Assembly (NCBI GenBank): GCA_905250025.1
Contig: CAJNOJ010000266.1
Coordinates: 62,001-126,000, forward strand
DNA: 64,000 nt
Direction of reading: 5' to 3'
Source of the DNA: Adineta ricciae
Taxonomy: Eukaryota > Rotifera > Eurotatoria > Adinetida > Adinetidae
A model generated the notes under the pieces. That model saw only the letters and a program-made list of their open reading frames with translations, was not told where the DNA came from and made no database searches. Position 1 is the first letter of the stretch; the number at the start of each line of letters is the position of its first letter. Of the stretch, positions 42,238 through 53,032 are shown piece after piece. The position numbers and the translations under genes were made by a program.

Positions 42238-43828
42238 ATGCTTAGAGTGCTTATCGGTCAAACGATTCTTCTTCTTGTCAGTCGAATCGTATCTGTACAG
42301 ATTGGGTCAATTCAAGGTGTCTCGTTCTTCTCGTCTACCGGAATTACTGTACTAACGAATGATTCGTGTACTGAATGCATATGTACTATGATGTTATCAG
42401 ACGACATTATTGGTCTTAGTTGTTCACAAAATCAAACATGTTTGTTCTTCTACAATTATTCGCTCCCTTACGATCTCACTGTCGATCTCAATTCATCTTT
42501 TTATTTTCGTAGCTTACCACCCGAACAACACTACACTACTTTTGAAACAACTACAAACATAGGAACAAGTTAGTAGAGACGAAAGGAAGTACACATATTG
42601 ACTTCATTCTTATGTTAGCAATAGAGCAACAGTTGACAGCTCAAGCTGTATGGTCAGCTACAGGTGATACAGTGGCTGGCAGTGGTGCAGCTGGTTTGGC
42701 TGGTAACATATCATTAACTGGTCCAGGTCCCATCGCTGTCGACATAGACAACAATCTGTATGTGAATGATTACGGCAAGCATCGTGTCATTCTATACCCA
42801 AGCAATGGATCAATGCCCAGAGTGATCGCTGGCACCGGAACTGCAGGATCGAAAATGAACCAGTTCAACTCGCCAAATGGTATAGATATAGACACGACTG
42901 GAGCACTGTATATAGTAAGCACGATATGATTCCTATGAAGTGGTATCAGGTCAGATCATCAAAATTTCCTTAGGCAGATCAAAACAATCATCGTATCCAG
43001 AGATGGCTTCCCGGAGCTACGAATGGTACGACCGTTGCTGGAACAACAGGAACTAGTGGGTCAACTCTAGCTCTGCTAAACAAAGTAAGTTCAGACAATA
43101 CATCTGCCAATAAAGAACAAACGAGAAGATTTGTCTTTTTTCCATAGCCTCAATGTGTTTCTATTGATTCAAGTACTGGGAATATGTATATCTACGATGG
43201 CCAAAATTATCGAGTTCTCAAGTGGCAGCTGGGCGCCTCTCAAGGCATCATGGTTGCTGGTAAGTAGAAAACGTTAGTAGTTTGATTTTGGTACAATGAC
43301 ATAAGTACTATTTTTGTTCACTTTAGGAAACGGATCGACCGGTACGTCGTTGAGCAATATCGCCTATGCATATGATGCAAAGATTAACTCCAATGGTGAT
43401 ATCTATGTACCTGATTATAACAATGGACGAGTTCTTAAATGGACTCCACCATCAACATCTGGTGTCTTGGTCGCTGGACAAGTTAGCAGTTCAGGATCGA
43501 CCTCGAATCGATTGAAACAGCCCACACAAATTATTGTAAATTCAGCTGGAGACGTCTACATTTGTGATTATGGTAATGTTAATCATGAATATACAAGTGA
43601 AAATCAATGAAACATTTCGTCGATTTTCTTTTTGTAGGTAATCATCGAATTCAACGGTGGATTAACGGAGCATCTAATGGTTCGACAGTTGCGGGCAATG
43701 GAACAGCTGGCTCAAACTCCAATCAATTACACAGTCCATATGGCATCGCTTTTGATAGATTCAACAATCTGTACGTTGCAGACAGCGGCAATAATCGTAT
43801 TTTACGATTTAATTTAACAAACTCCTGA
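42238..43828 (+). CDS. Secreted NHL-repeat protein (copy 2)
   Basis: Exons 42238-42568, 42619-42914, 42974-43084, 43148-43259, 43327-43572, 43638-43828. The upstream ATG used in copy 1 is TTG here (42220), so translation should start at ATG 42238, directly on the signal peptide MLRVLIGQTILLLVSRIVSV. The propeller blades are conserved (GPIAVDIDNNLYVNDYGKHR, GIAFDRFNNLYVADSGNNRI). Otherwise intact, 428 aa. Confidence 0.82.
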
Positions 43829-43926
43829 ATGGCAATATTAGTCTTCAATAAATCTGCACTATTCTGCTAAAACTTTGATTTTGTTCATATAGATTCAAAA
43901 GAGAGAATTACACATATGTCATTTTA

Positions 43927-45236
43927 TTATTTTTTCCACGGGAAGACTGACGATTTTGTGGAATTTGCTACTCTCCAGCAGAGATTCGTTCGTTTATTAA
44001 TCTCTTTTATCGAATGTCTAGATTTGATTAAAATTAATCGACGCCAATATGCATTACGTAATTTTTCCATACGATATGTGTGTTTCATTTGATAAAACTT
44101 CGCCGTCGAAATTTTCTTCAATTTCTCATTCAAAAATTCTTCTGTAATCTCTTTATAATCCTGAATAACAACAACAGGCAAGTTTTCATAAAGGACATTA
44201 AGCGACGAATTCCAAACGATAGGGATCATGTCCAAATACAAGGCTTCCCACGTCCGATGACAATCAAGACCGTTGCCACGCGGTGATAACCAGAATGAAT
44301 GTTCACGATTTCGTCGATAGACATCAATAAGATTTGATGGATTAACACCAGGAGTTTTACTGAGACACGTTATAAATGATTGATTTTTCTTCCTATGTAT
44401 GCATAAATCTTTCCAAATACGCCGGCGCAATCCTGTTTCATCGTTCTTCGACAAAAAGTTGATGAGCAAAAGATTTTTTTTCAACATACTATCTTTGTTA
44501 AACAATATTCGATGAGTCATGTCCATTGGTTGAATGTACTTTATCGGCTCGTCTATATCGCCATATAGTTGTGGTAGTGTGTAGTTACTCTGCTCTTTGT
44601 AGATCGTTTTCATTGCTTCGGCCATTTCATAACATTGAAGACCTATTCAACAAAAAAAGCAAGTCGTTTTTTAACGATTTTTCATTGATGAACTTTACCG
44701 ATTGGAATATGAGTGAATTTCTTGCTCGTCGAACTAGCAATTGCGCCATTCTGACCAAACCAATGGATAATTTTCGAATCGGTTCGTTCGAGATAGTCAA
44801 GAATCGGCGAAGACAAATCACCTTCACCCGTAATTAGAACAAATCTATGAATAAGATGTGGATAAACATCCGTGAAGAATGTGCCAATCGCCCAAACGCT
44901 AACATAGATAATACTACCATCAGGTAGACACGGGGCAATGTGTTTTCCATTTCTTGTTGTTTCGATTCGCTCGTGAGATGCATACGGCCAACCGTAAACC
45001 CAATCGGCCATATTACGAAAATTCAATTGACAAACAAAGTCAGGATAATGTCGAGTTAGATGATGTGAATCGAAATGAAGATAGTCGTACGATAAATTCA
45101 TCACATAAGGACATAATTGTGAACAACTAGATGATTCTTGTTCATTTAATATTTTCGAACGATTAGGTGAAAGACGAAGAGTGGCAAACAGAAGAATAGT
45201 AAGAAGAAGAACGATCAGATATCGTCGCACGAACAT
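43927..45236 (-). pseudogene. Exostosin/GT47-like glycosyltransferase, frameshifted (copy 2)
   Basis: Reading from ATG 45236, the frame follows copy 1 through THIPIG and then breaks: two bases are missing near 44694-44698 (GAACTTTACCG here against GAACTTTATACCG) and one A is gained in the run at 44651-44658. The net change of one base does not restore the frame, giving a stop at 44682-44684. The downstream half (232 codons, including SPRGNGLDCHRTWEALYLDM) stays open in another frame with few changes, so the break looks recent or could be a sequencing error in the A run and TA repeat. Confidence 0.75.
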
Positions 45237-45618
45237 GTCAAAACGCTTGTCACCTTTATGAATGATCGCACCTTACAGGTTGATTAAAAAGATAACTCAA
45301 TTCTATACGGTCTGTCATGCATGAACGACGAAAGAAGTAAGAGGTAAGTGTATGTCTTCATTCAATTACATGCTTTTTTCATGTTCTGTCGCTCATCACG
45401 AAACGGACTGATGTGAAAAACATCTGTTGAATGTCCAATCTTTCCTGTTTCTTTTTTCATTTCGCATAGACATAATCGATTAGAAAAAGATTTTGTGTTA
45501 ATCGTTGATGTACCAAAACTAAATCAGCATTAGAGAGAAATAATTTATTAACGACTATAAAAAAAAACATAAGAGAACGCTTTTCCTGAGATTTACAAAA
45601 AAAAAACTTGCTTTCGAA
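45237..45618. other. Intergenic, glycosyltransferase to ART-TPR (copy 2)
   Basis: Counterpart of 13341-13722; nothing recognised. Confidence 0.4.
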
Positions 45619-48600
45619 CTAATTCTCCAGCTGTAAAATACTTTCGTTTATATATCGTTTGACTTGTTCGATTTTGTGTGATGCTGCCGAAGAATCTTTT
45701 TTGTAATATATTAATGCTAATCGATAATCAGCTATTGCTTGATTGAAATGACCCTTCTGAAAATGAATTCTCGCTGTTGTTGTATAAATATCTGCTAATG
45801 AAGAATCTCTCGATGTATTCGATTCAATTGATTTATTAAAATAATATAGCGCTTGATTGTAATCACGTTTTTCATAATGAATATTTGCAATAATCAAATA
45901 AATCATATCGACTGTCATTGATGTTTTGCTATCGATTTGTAAACGAAGTAATTTCAGAAAATGATCCAATGCTCGATCTCGGTAATAGGATTTGAACGGT
46001 TTATTATGTAGAATTTCATAAAGACTATTCAGTGGTTTTCGTTCGGCTTCAGTTTGTGATTGAATCAATTGCTTCCAATGCTCGGCGGTGGACACCGCAT
46101 CCGTCGGAAAAAAGATATGCTTCGTCGAATAGATCTTTCCTATCATTGTGTAGATCTCATTGATTAACAAATCTGAATTTTCTATTCGGCAATGGATTAG
46201 ACGATTGAAGAACAGTAACGCTTCGTCGTAGATTTCCAGATCAAAATAAATATATGCCATGTTTCTGTAAATATCTGCCAACGAAAGATCCTTGAGTGTT
46301 TTCTCTTCGGACTCATTCGCTAATAATTTATAATAAAAAAGCAACGCTTGGTTATAGTTTCGTTGACAGAGATTTATATTCGCAATAACATTGTAACTTT
46401 CCGACAGTAAGGAATCGCCAGTAGATAATGTTTTAATTTGTTCCTTGAGTATTTGATGGAAATACTCGATAGACTGATCACGATGTCGCTGATCGAAATA
46501 TTTGCCTTCGATCAGTTTTATCGATGTTAATGATAACGATTTTAGTGAAGGCTTTGGAAAATAATCGCAAGCTAAATAGATCGATTTGATGTATGAAAAA
46601 GCATGTTTGGTGGCGGTTTTCTCATTGGATTTGGCTTGTGCATGACAATCTAATTGAAGATTGAGGTAAAGCAGCGCGTGCGACAAGTTCCTCTGTTTGA
46701 AATAAATCACGGCGATGAGATGGTAGATGTCGGCTAACGAAGGATCTTGAACGAGAGTTTTGTTTAAGAGTTTGTGCAATAATTTTTGAAGATATTTCAT
46801 GGAATGACTGAGATTATGTTGTTCGAAATAGATTATACAGATGAATTTGTAGATTGTCATGATTAGTGTATCGTTTGATGGTTGAACTTTCGTTTCAAGA
46901 TGAAGTGCTTTCCGAAAATATTTTAACGCTTCGTCGAAGCTTTGGATTTCGAGGTAGACATGTGCGAGTATTTGATAAGAATCACTTAGCGAAGTCTTTT
47001 TTGTGATAAGCTGCTCGAAATAGTCGATCAGACGGTCAAAATGACGTTGTTCTATCGAACTTTCCGTCAGAGACGCGATTCGAAGAGATCTCGGTAGGTT
47101 TATCGTCGTTACGAAGCCCAATTTGGACTTCGTCGTCGAAGCAAATCGATCATAATTACAAAAAATTTTCCCCATACTTGATAATGTTGCATTCAATTCT
47201 TTGACTTTTATTTCCAATTGACAATCGAGTAGATGATTGTAATGGATCAATGCTTGAGGATAATTTAATTTGTCCAGATAGATATTCGCGACATATTTAT
47301 AAAGATCAGCCAATCGACGATAATTTCTCGGAACTTTTTCTAGTTGACTAGTGAGTAATTTCTTGAGATAAATCAACGCTTGATCGTAATTATGTATTTC
47401 AACGTTGATATTGCCGATCACTTCGTAAATCTCGTATAGTTTTGGATCAGTTGATGATTTGGTTTTCAATTCATTGTTCATTACATTTTCAAAGGACGTT
47501 AACGCTTCTTCCATATTTTGCTTTTCTAATAGAATATTTCCGATAATTTTATGTAAATGACTGAATCGTGCATCGCCCGATTGGAGTTTGGCCGATTCGA
47601 TTTTTAACAACTGTTGAAAATAACGCAAAGCTTGATCTAAATGTCGTTTTTCGAAATGAACACTTTCAATCATACGGAATGAGTCGGAGAGGTCAGCTCG
47701 ATTTAATAAGGAATTTTGCATTTTTGTAATCAACGAGTTTCCAAAATAAAGTAGGGAAGTTTCAAAAAAGTTGTTTTGAGCATAAATTTTGCCGATGATT
47801 TCATATGTCTCGTCGATTGCTTCTTCATCCACAGGTCTCACTCGTGCTTGAGCATCGACTAATCGATTGAAATGAATCAATGCCGATGGGTAGTCATCGA
47901 GTTTTAAATGAAGATTCGCGATGGTTCGATAGAGCTCGATCAGCGATGGATCATCCGGAAGTTTCCGTTCGAGATCGTTTTTCAGCGACTTACGAAAGTA
48001 GTCCAAGGCATCCTCGATGTTGTCTTTTTTTAAATATGTATTCGCAATTGTGTTGTAGGTTTCTGTGATCGCCGGATTGCCGATGTTTAACCGTTCCAGT
48101 TGATTTTTCAGAAGTTTATCCAAATAATCCAGTGCTTGATCGTAATTGTTTTGTGCTAAATAAGTTTTGCCAAGAATGGAATACGTTTCACCGACGGCCG
48201 GATGTTTCCATAATAATGTTTTCAATTGATTTTCGAGTAATTTGTTGAAATAATGCAATGCTTGTTCATAGTCACCTTTCTTTTGGTAAAGAAAACCAAA
48301 GTTTTTGAAAGTCACCGCAAAGTCCGAATGATTGTTCGGTAAAGATTTCGCTTGTAGATCGTATGCTTTTTGTATACATTCGAATGCTTTGCTTTCCTGG
48401 TCGAAATCGGAATACATCTGTCCCATTGCGATATAAGTGTAGCCTAAATCTGGATGATCAGCGAACAAAGCTTGTTGTTGCGTCTGGATTGCTTTTTGGA
48501 AGATACTTTTCGCTTTTTCGAATTGTTTCAATGCTGTGAAGATCTTTCCTAATTCGATGTACGTATTCGCGATGAACGATGGTCGTGTGGTATTCGTCTG

Positions 48601-49875
48601 ATGCTGTAAACACTTGTACTGATATTCCAATGCAATTTTATAATTTCCCATGGTGTAATGTAGTTTAGCTAGACCGGCGTAAGTCATCGAATGATTGTTT
48701 TTCTCGAACTTCAACGCTTGTTCGTAATGATGAAAAGCGAGAGGATAATTTTCTTGATGGGAATGAATTAAACCTAAATCATTATGGCATTGACCGACAA
48801 GAAAATGCTCTTTGTTTTTTGAATCATTCGATAGATAATTCATTGCTAAATCTAAATGCCTTCGAGCATCATCATAATCTCCTTTCTTTTCGTTAACTTG
48901 TGCGAGACCATGATAACAAGTAGCTAAATCGAAATCTTCTTTGATCAGTTTCTCTTTTAACAACATTTTATAATGAGCTTCAGCTTCATCGAATTTCTGC
49001 ATTTGCATCATGTAAAGACCGAGACATACTAGCATATTCTTCCCTTCTAACTCTCGTTCAAGTTCGACTTCAAATCGGGTTAAGTCACCATCTTCATCGC
49101 CGCATAATGTCAAATTCGCTCGCCAAATTTTTAATTCTTTATCAAACCAAATTTGATCAATACGAAAAACACAACCGAACATGAACAGCACTTCGTCTTC
49201 CTTAGCAAATGCACTGAGATTTTTCACATCAGCATACGGTCGACTCGACTGTCGTAAATCAAGTTTAATTTCTAATAGAATTGTCGTTAACGTCTCTGAT
49301 TTTGTTCCGCTCATGGCGAACTCTAATGCTTGCTTACGGTTCGTACTTGTCGACAGAAACGAATTCATCGACAATAATTGACCTTTAGCATACTTGATTC
49401 GATTCACTTCGTCAACACTGATCATCTGGCCACGATACACTGTTAAGAACATCGTTGGACTTGTAATTAAGAAGGTTATCTGTTCATAGGCTAATTGATT
49501 GTATAGATCACGGATGAATTGTGTAAACGCAATCAGATCTCCAATGCTTTGCGTCCGTAAGGCTTTGTTTAATAAGCGATATATACATGATTCACGTGTG
49601 TACCAATAGATGGCTTTCTTTGGATCGTAGCTTGTATCGAACTCTTTCATAATCTGTTGATCTGTTGCATCGGTAGGATCAAAATGCTCGATAAGTGTGG
49701 CTTTTTTCGAAAGATCGGTCAAGCCTTCCGATAGTAAACGTTTGAGAATCACTTGATAGAGCAGAAACTCTCCATTCAATTCATTATGTTGACTTTGCAT
49801 ATCTTGTAAGCAAAAAACGTTCGCCATTGAGCCGGCATTTCCGCTCGCTTTGGTGACGGATTTTCTTCGCAACAT
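45619..49875 (-). CDS. ADP-ribosyltransferase with TPR array (copy 2)
   Basis: Single exon, 1418 aa, two residues shorter than copy 1 (one Leu in the LLPRSLR segment and one Pro in VQPPSND). The ART residues (VYRGQ, SFLSTSTNR, KEDEVLF) are unchanged and the N-terminal ~400 residues are nearly identical. The C-terminal TPR half carries most substitutions (for example TKHIFFPTDAVSTAEHW against TKHISFPTGTVSTAERW), so the catalytic end is more constrained than the partner-binding end. Confidence 0.88.
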   Translation of the reverse strand: MLRRKSVTKASGNAGSMANVFCLQDMQSQHNELNGEFLLYQVILKRLLSEGLTDLSKKATLIEHFDPTDATDQQIMKEFDTSYDPKKAIYWYTRESCIYRLLNKALRTQSIGDLIAFTQFIRDLYNQLAYEQITFLITSPTMFLTVYRGQMISVDEVNRIKYAKGQLLSMNSFLSTSTNRKQALEFAMSGTKSETLTTILLEIKLDLRQSSRPYADVKNLSAFAKEDEVLFMFGCVFRIDQIWFDKELKIWRANLTLCGDEDGDLTRFEVELERELEGKNMLVCLGLYMMQMQKFDEAEAHYKMLLKEKLIKEDFDLATCYHGLAQVNEKKGDYDDARRHLDLAMNYLSNDSKNKEHFLVGQCHNDLGLIHSHQENYPLAFHHYEQALKFEKNNHSMTYAGLAKLHYTMGNYKIALEYQYKCLQHQTNTTRPSFIANTYIELGKIFTALKQFEKAKSIFQKAIQTQQQALFADHPDLGYTYIAMGQMYSDFDQESKAFECIQKAYDLQAKSLPNNHSDFAVTFKNFGFLYQKKGDYEQALHYFNKLLENQLKTLLWKHPAVGETYSILGKTYLAQNNYDQALDYLDKLLKNQLERLNIGNPAITETYNTIANTYLKKDNIEDALDYFRKSLKNDLERKLPDDPSLIELYRTIANLHLKLDDYPSALIHFNRLVDAQARVRPVDEEAIDETYEIIGKIYAQNNFFETSLLYFGNSLITKMQNSLLNRADLSDSFRMIESVHFEKRHLDQALRYFQQLLKIESAKLQSGDARFSHLHKIIGNILLEKQNMEEALTSFENVMNNELKTKSSTDPKLYEIYEVIGNINVEIHNYDQALIYLKKLLTSQLEKVPRNYRRLADLYKYVANIYLDKLNYPQALIHYNHLLDCQLEIKVKELNATLSSMGKIFCNYDRFASTTKSKLGFVTTINLPRSLRIASLTESSIEQRHFDRLIDYFEQLITKKTSLSDSYQILAHVYLEIQSFDEALKYFRKALHLETKVQPSNDTLIMTIYKFICIIYFEQHNLSHSMKYLQKLLHKLLNKTLVQDPSLADIYHLIAVIYFKQRNLSHALLYLNLQLDCHAQAKSNEKTATKHAFSYIKSIYLACDYFPKPSLKSLSLTSIKLIEGKYFDQRHRDQSIEYFHQILKEQIKTLSTGDSLLSESYNVIANINLCQRNYNQALLFYYKLLANESEEKTLKDLSLADIYRNMAYIYFDLEIYDEALLFFNRLIHCRIENSDLLINEIYTMIGKIYSTKHIFFPTDAVSTAEHWKQLIQSQTEAERKPLNSLYEILHNKPFKSYYRDRALDHFLKLLRLQIDSKTSMTVDMIYLIIANIHYEKRDYNQALYYFNKSIESNTSRDSSLADIYTTTARIHFQKGHFNQAIADYRLALIYYKKDSSAASHKIEQVKRYINESILQLEN

Positions 49876-51105
49876 GTTACACTGTGATATCCAGAAGAAG
49901 AAAAAAATTTCATAGAAACGCTCTTCACGAGTATGTTGAGACGAAAAATCCGATCTGCGAGCGGCAATATCTATATTATTGTATTTGCATCGATGATCAG
50001 ACGAATATATTACCTATAAATATTATCTATTCAAATCATCGACCTTGCGCTCGCACACGTTTTCTTATTTTTCAATCGCAGTTGATCACCTATACACTAT
50101 ACGTCTCATGATCGATGATTAAGTCATTTGATTCACAAAGATGGTATACAATGTAGTTAATCGAACATTTTCGTCGTTTTTCTTAATGTAGTTTCTATCA
50201 ACAAAAACAAAACCCGATGGATACGATTGTGGACAACAATAGTAATGCGTTCCTTCTCATAACCGATTTCATCATCGATTTCGGTAATTAAACAGACAGT
50301 TTTTGAATGATTGGTTACTGAATGTAGCTTCAACGTGCTATTATTATGGTCAAATGTGATGAGTAAAGGTAGAGAATCGTCGATATATCTGTGTATGCAA
50401 ACGGTTACCGGTGTTTTACATACCATAGTCGGGTTTTCTATAAGGTTATTCACCAATGTGAAAGGCCAAGAGAATACATATTTCGGTTAGAATGATAGAT
50501 TATATGTATATGGAATCGAAAAGATATTCTGCTCATTTTATTGATAATGCAAGTCAGTTTAAATGAAGTTCTTTTGCTACTTCCCCTACTGGTACGCTCT
50601 ACATACAATTTAGTTTCTCTATGCCGCTTGGTTATTGACCGTTCCGTTTGTAGAACTATCTATTATATAAAAATGTTTTACTTTAAGACACCCAGTTTAA
50701 TTACCTTTGAAAATGTCAATCAACGACAGATGTATATATGCATGTTTTCCCTATGTCTACTCTTCATTGCTCCAGGTAAAACAGAATGATGGACGGAAAA
50801 TTTCAACGGAGTTCGCTGGTAGCTTTTGTCAATTGAATTAGTAACGAAAGTATATAGGTGAAGTAATATTCAATTTTCTATTCCAACTCATGTGACAAAC
50901 TAATGTAGACAGAATAGTAATTTCATATTTATTGGTGAAAACAAATGGAAAAATCATGTGAAATGAAATAAATTTCCTTCGATAATTGGCGAAAGGATAT
51001 GCTCTATTGTATATCGACCTATAAAAGCTAGTAAATGTAGACGACAAGAAATAACAATTTCAATCACATAAAAGCAAGTGCGTATTCATTGTTGATCTAA
51101 TTCAA
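49876..51105. other. Long intergenic region, ART-TPR to Trp-rich gene (copy 2)
   Basis: Counterpart of 17986-19216. The CTATAAAAGC TATA candidate is kept near 51020. Open frames differ from copy 1. Confidence 0.45.
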
Positions 51106-51442
51106 ATGTCTACAACACGAGCTGCCACCACTGCCGGTTTGTTTCGACAACGACCACAAGCGCCAATGGCACCAATGGCACCAATGCAACCATTGCAAAC
51201 AGGTTCATTCAAATATTACTTCGTTTAGTTCTTAACATTTTAAATTTCAGGTGGAAAAGATCCACGTGATGCATGGTATCGTCCATGGGGTAGATATGGA
51301 CGTTGGGGTCCCACATGGGGATGGCCTGCTTATCCATATCCTGCGTGGGGATGGGGAGCATGGGGTTTGTAGTGTCCAGCTATTTGATCATTCTCACAAT
51401 ACTGACCTATTTTTGTCATTTCTAGATCCCTTCTGGTGGTAA
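51106..51442 (+). CDS. Tiny Trp/Pro/Gly-rich protein (copy 2)
   Basis: Exons 51106-51202, 51251-51364, 51426-51442; 75 aa, or ending at TAG 51370-51372 if the last intron is retained. Exon 1 is 18 bp longer than in copy 1 through expansion of an Ala-Pro-Met unit (APMAPMAPMQPLQ). The Trp-rich core is nearly unchanged, with Pro/Gly changes only at its edges. Confidence 0.65.
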
Positions 51443-51913
51443 ACAAACACTTTGATGCAACCAACCAAACTCCCTGAACTCTCTTGCACAAGGCATTATA
51501 CATTCTTTCCTTTTCTGTCTATCTCTGAACTGTAGTAATCGAATAAACTTCCACAGAACATGTCTTAAATTCTGTTCATTTGTATTCAGACACATGTTCA
51601 TATTCTAGCATATAGTATAACATACATAATGAAATGATCGAAGAATGGGACTAATGCGAGTATATTGGCGTACTAAGAAAATAAGATGAAAGAGATAGAA
51701 ATATTTCTAAACGAGAGGCACATCATGCCAGTGGCAGTTATAGTATAACGATCGATTGTAAAAGCATCATCGGCGATTTGAGGCCTGTCTGGACATCGAT
51801 TGCTTTTGATGAAACCAATTGGTCCTATACGGAGCAAGGCAAAGATTTACTCAAAACATGAAAAGTGAACAGAATTCTAGTTCTTGATAAGACTACATCG
51901 TTTTCCGTTTAAC
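51443..51913. other. Intergenic after Trp-rich gene (copy 2)
   Basis: Counterpart of 19535-20010, with the AATAAA near 51541. Confidence 0.4.
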
Positions 51914-53000
51914 AGGTGAAATATTCAAAGACCGTACTATGTACGAGGTCGTAACGCATTTACCAATGGAAATTGCTTGACTTCTTCAGTGCACGGATCA
52001 ACAAAAGCGTTGTACGAAAGATGAACATGGCAGTCCTATATACAATTCTGATATTCTCGATCAAATGTACGATAGGGTGATCAAGTAGAGAGCTGATGTT
52101 TTGAATTCTGGAAGAAACCTAATATTCTTAGCTAGTGGTTAAGATCAGTAGAAGATTATTGTCTGCTATATGACTATTCTATTCAAATGGTGAAGTAAAT
52201 GAATCCGAATCTAAAAATTGTTGGTCTAGCATTATCAAGCACCAGTTCAAGTGGAGATTTTCTCAAGAAACTATTACAACATGCTAGCACTGCCGGTACG
52301 TCGATTGATTTCATGTCAAAGGTGCATATTATAGTCCTACTCGTAAGTATGGTCATCAAGTTCATGTTCAATATCCGAGTATCGCTTGAGTTGTCAATAA
52401 CATTCAGAGTAATTTGAGTATCATCAGCGAATATACTACAACATTTTGATCTTTATTGATGAATGTGATCCAGCCGTTGATGCAATCTATGGCGTCTCTG
52501 ATAATCAGAATTTTCCTGTCTGCAATACGGAGTAATATCCATCGGTGATTGTGGAAATGATTTATAGCATTTTATCGATGCCACTAAAAATTCAAATGAT
52601 GACAAATTCATTATCATGCATGGAAGGAAGTCGAACGTTGGCCATGAATTACCACTGACGCTGACCAGTTGTCAATGCCTTTATATTTCTGGAAAGGTTG
52701 TAAACCAAACAATTTTCTCTCGAAATCAAAAACAGTCAGCTATCTCTTCGTGGCATTTTCACATTTAAAGTAGACAATTCCGATATTCCACTAGAATATG
52801 TATTCGCAAAACATTATAAAATCGAATGAAATCATAATAACATTCATTCTAAATGGTCTAAGATGCGCAAACGTGATTATTCAAACCCCGATCAATTGAT
52901 CTTGGATTTATTAACGATTTCAACTCATGTGATTGGTTTCTTCGAAATCATCAACTTGGATATTGTTTATTTCACAATGAACTCTACTAAATTTTTCACA
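51914..53000 (+). pseudogene. Decayed GH39-like glycosidase (copy 2, longer relic)
   Basis: Pieces in several frames with stops: IFKDRTMYEVVTHLPMEIA then TGA; KIVGLALSSTSSSGDFLKKL followed by LQHASTAGTSIDFMS; FIDECDPAVDAIYGVSDNQN followed by FPVCNTE and TAA. The FLxxLLxHxSTG..IDF and ECDPAV..IYG..DN..FPV.NTE patterns recall GH39 beta-xylosidase-type proteins; I cannot confirm without a search. The ~0.8 kb containing these motifs is mostly absent from copy 1. It is likely a former plant-cell-wall-degrading enzyme gene, a class known to be acquired horizontally by bdelloids (inference). Confidence 0.5.
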
Positions 53001-53032
53001 ATATTTCATTATACTTCAACAGTCTTTTGCAG

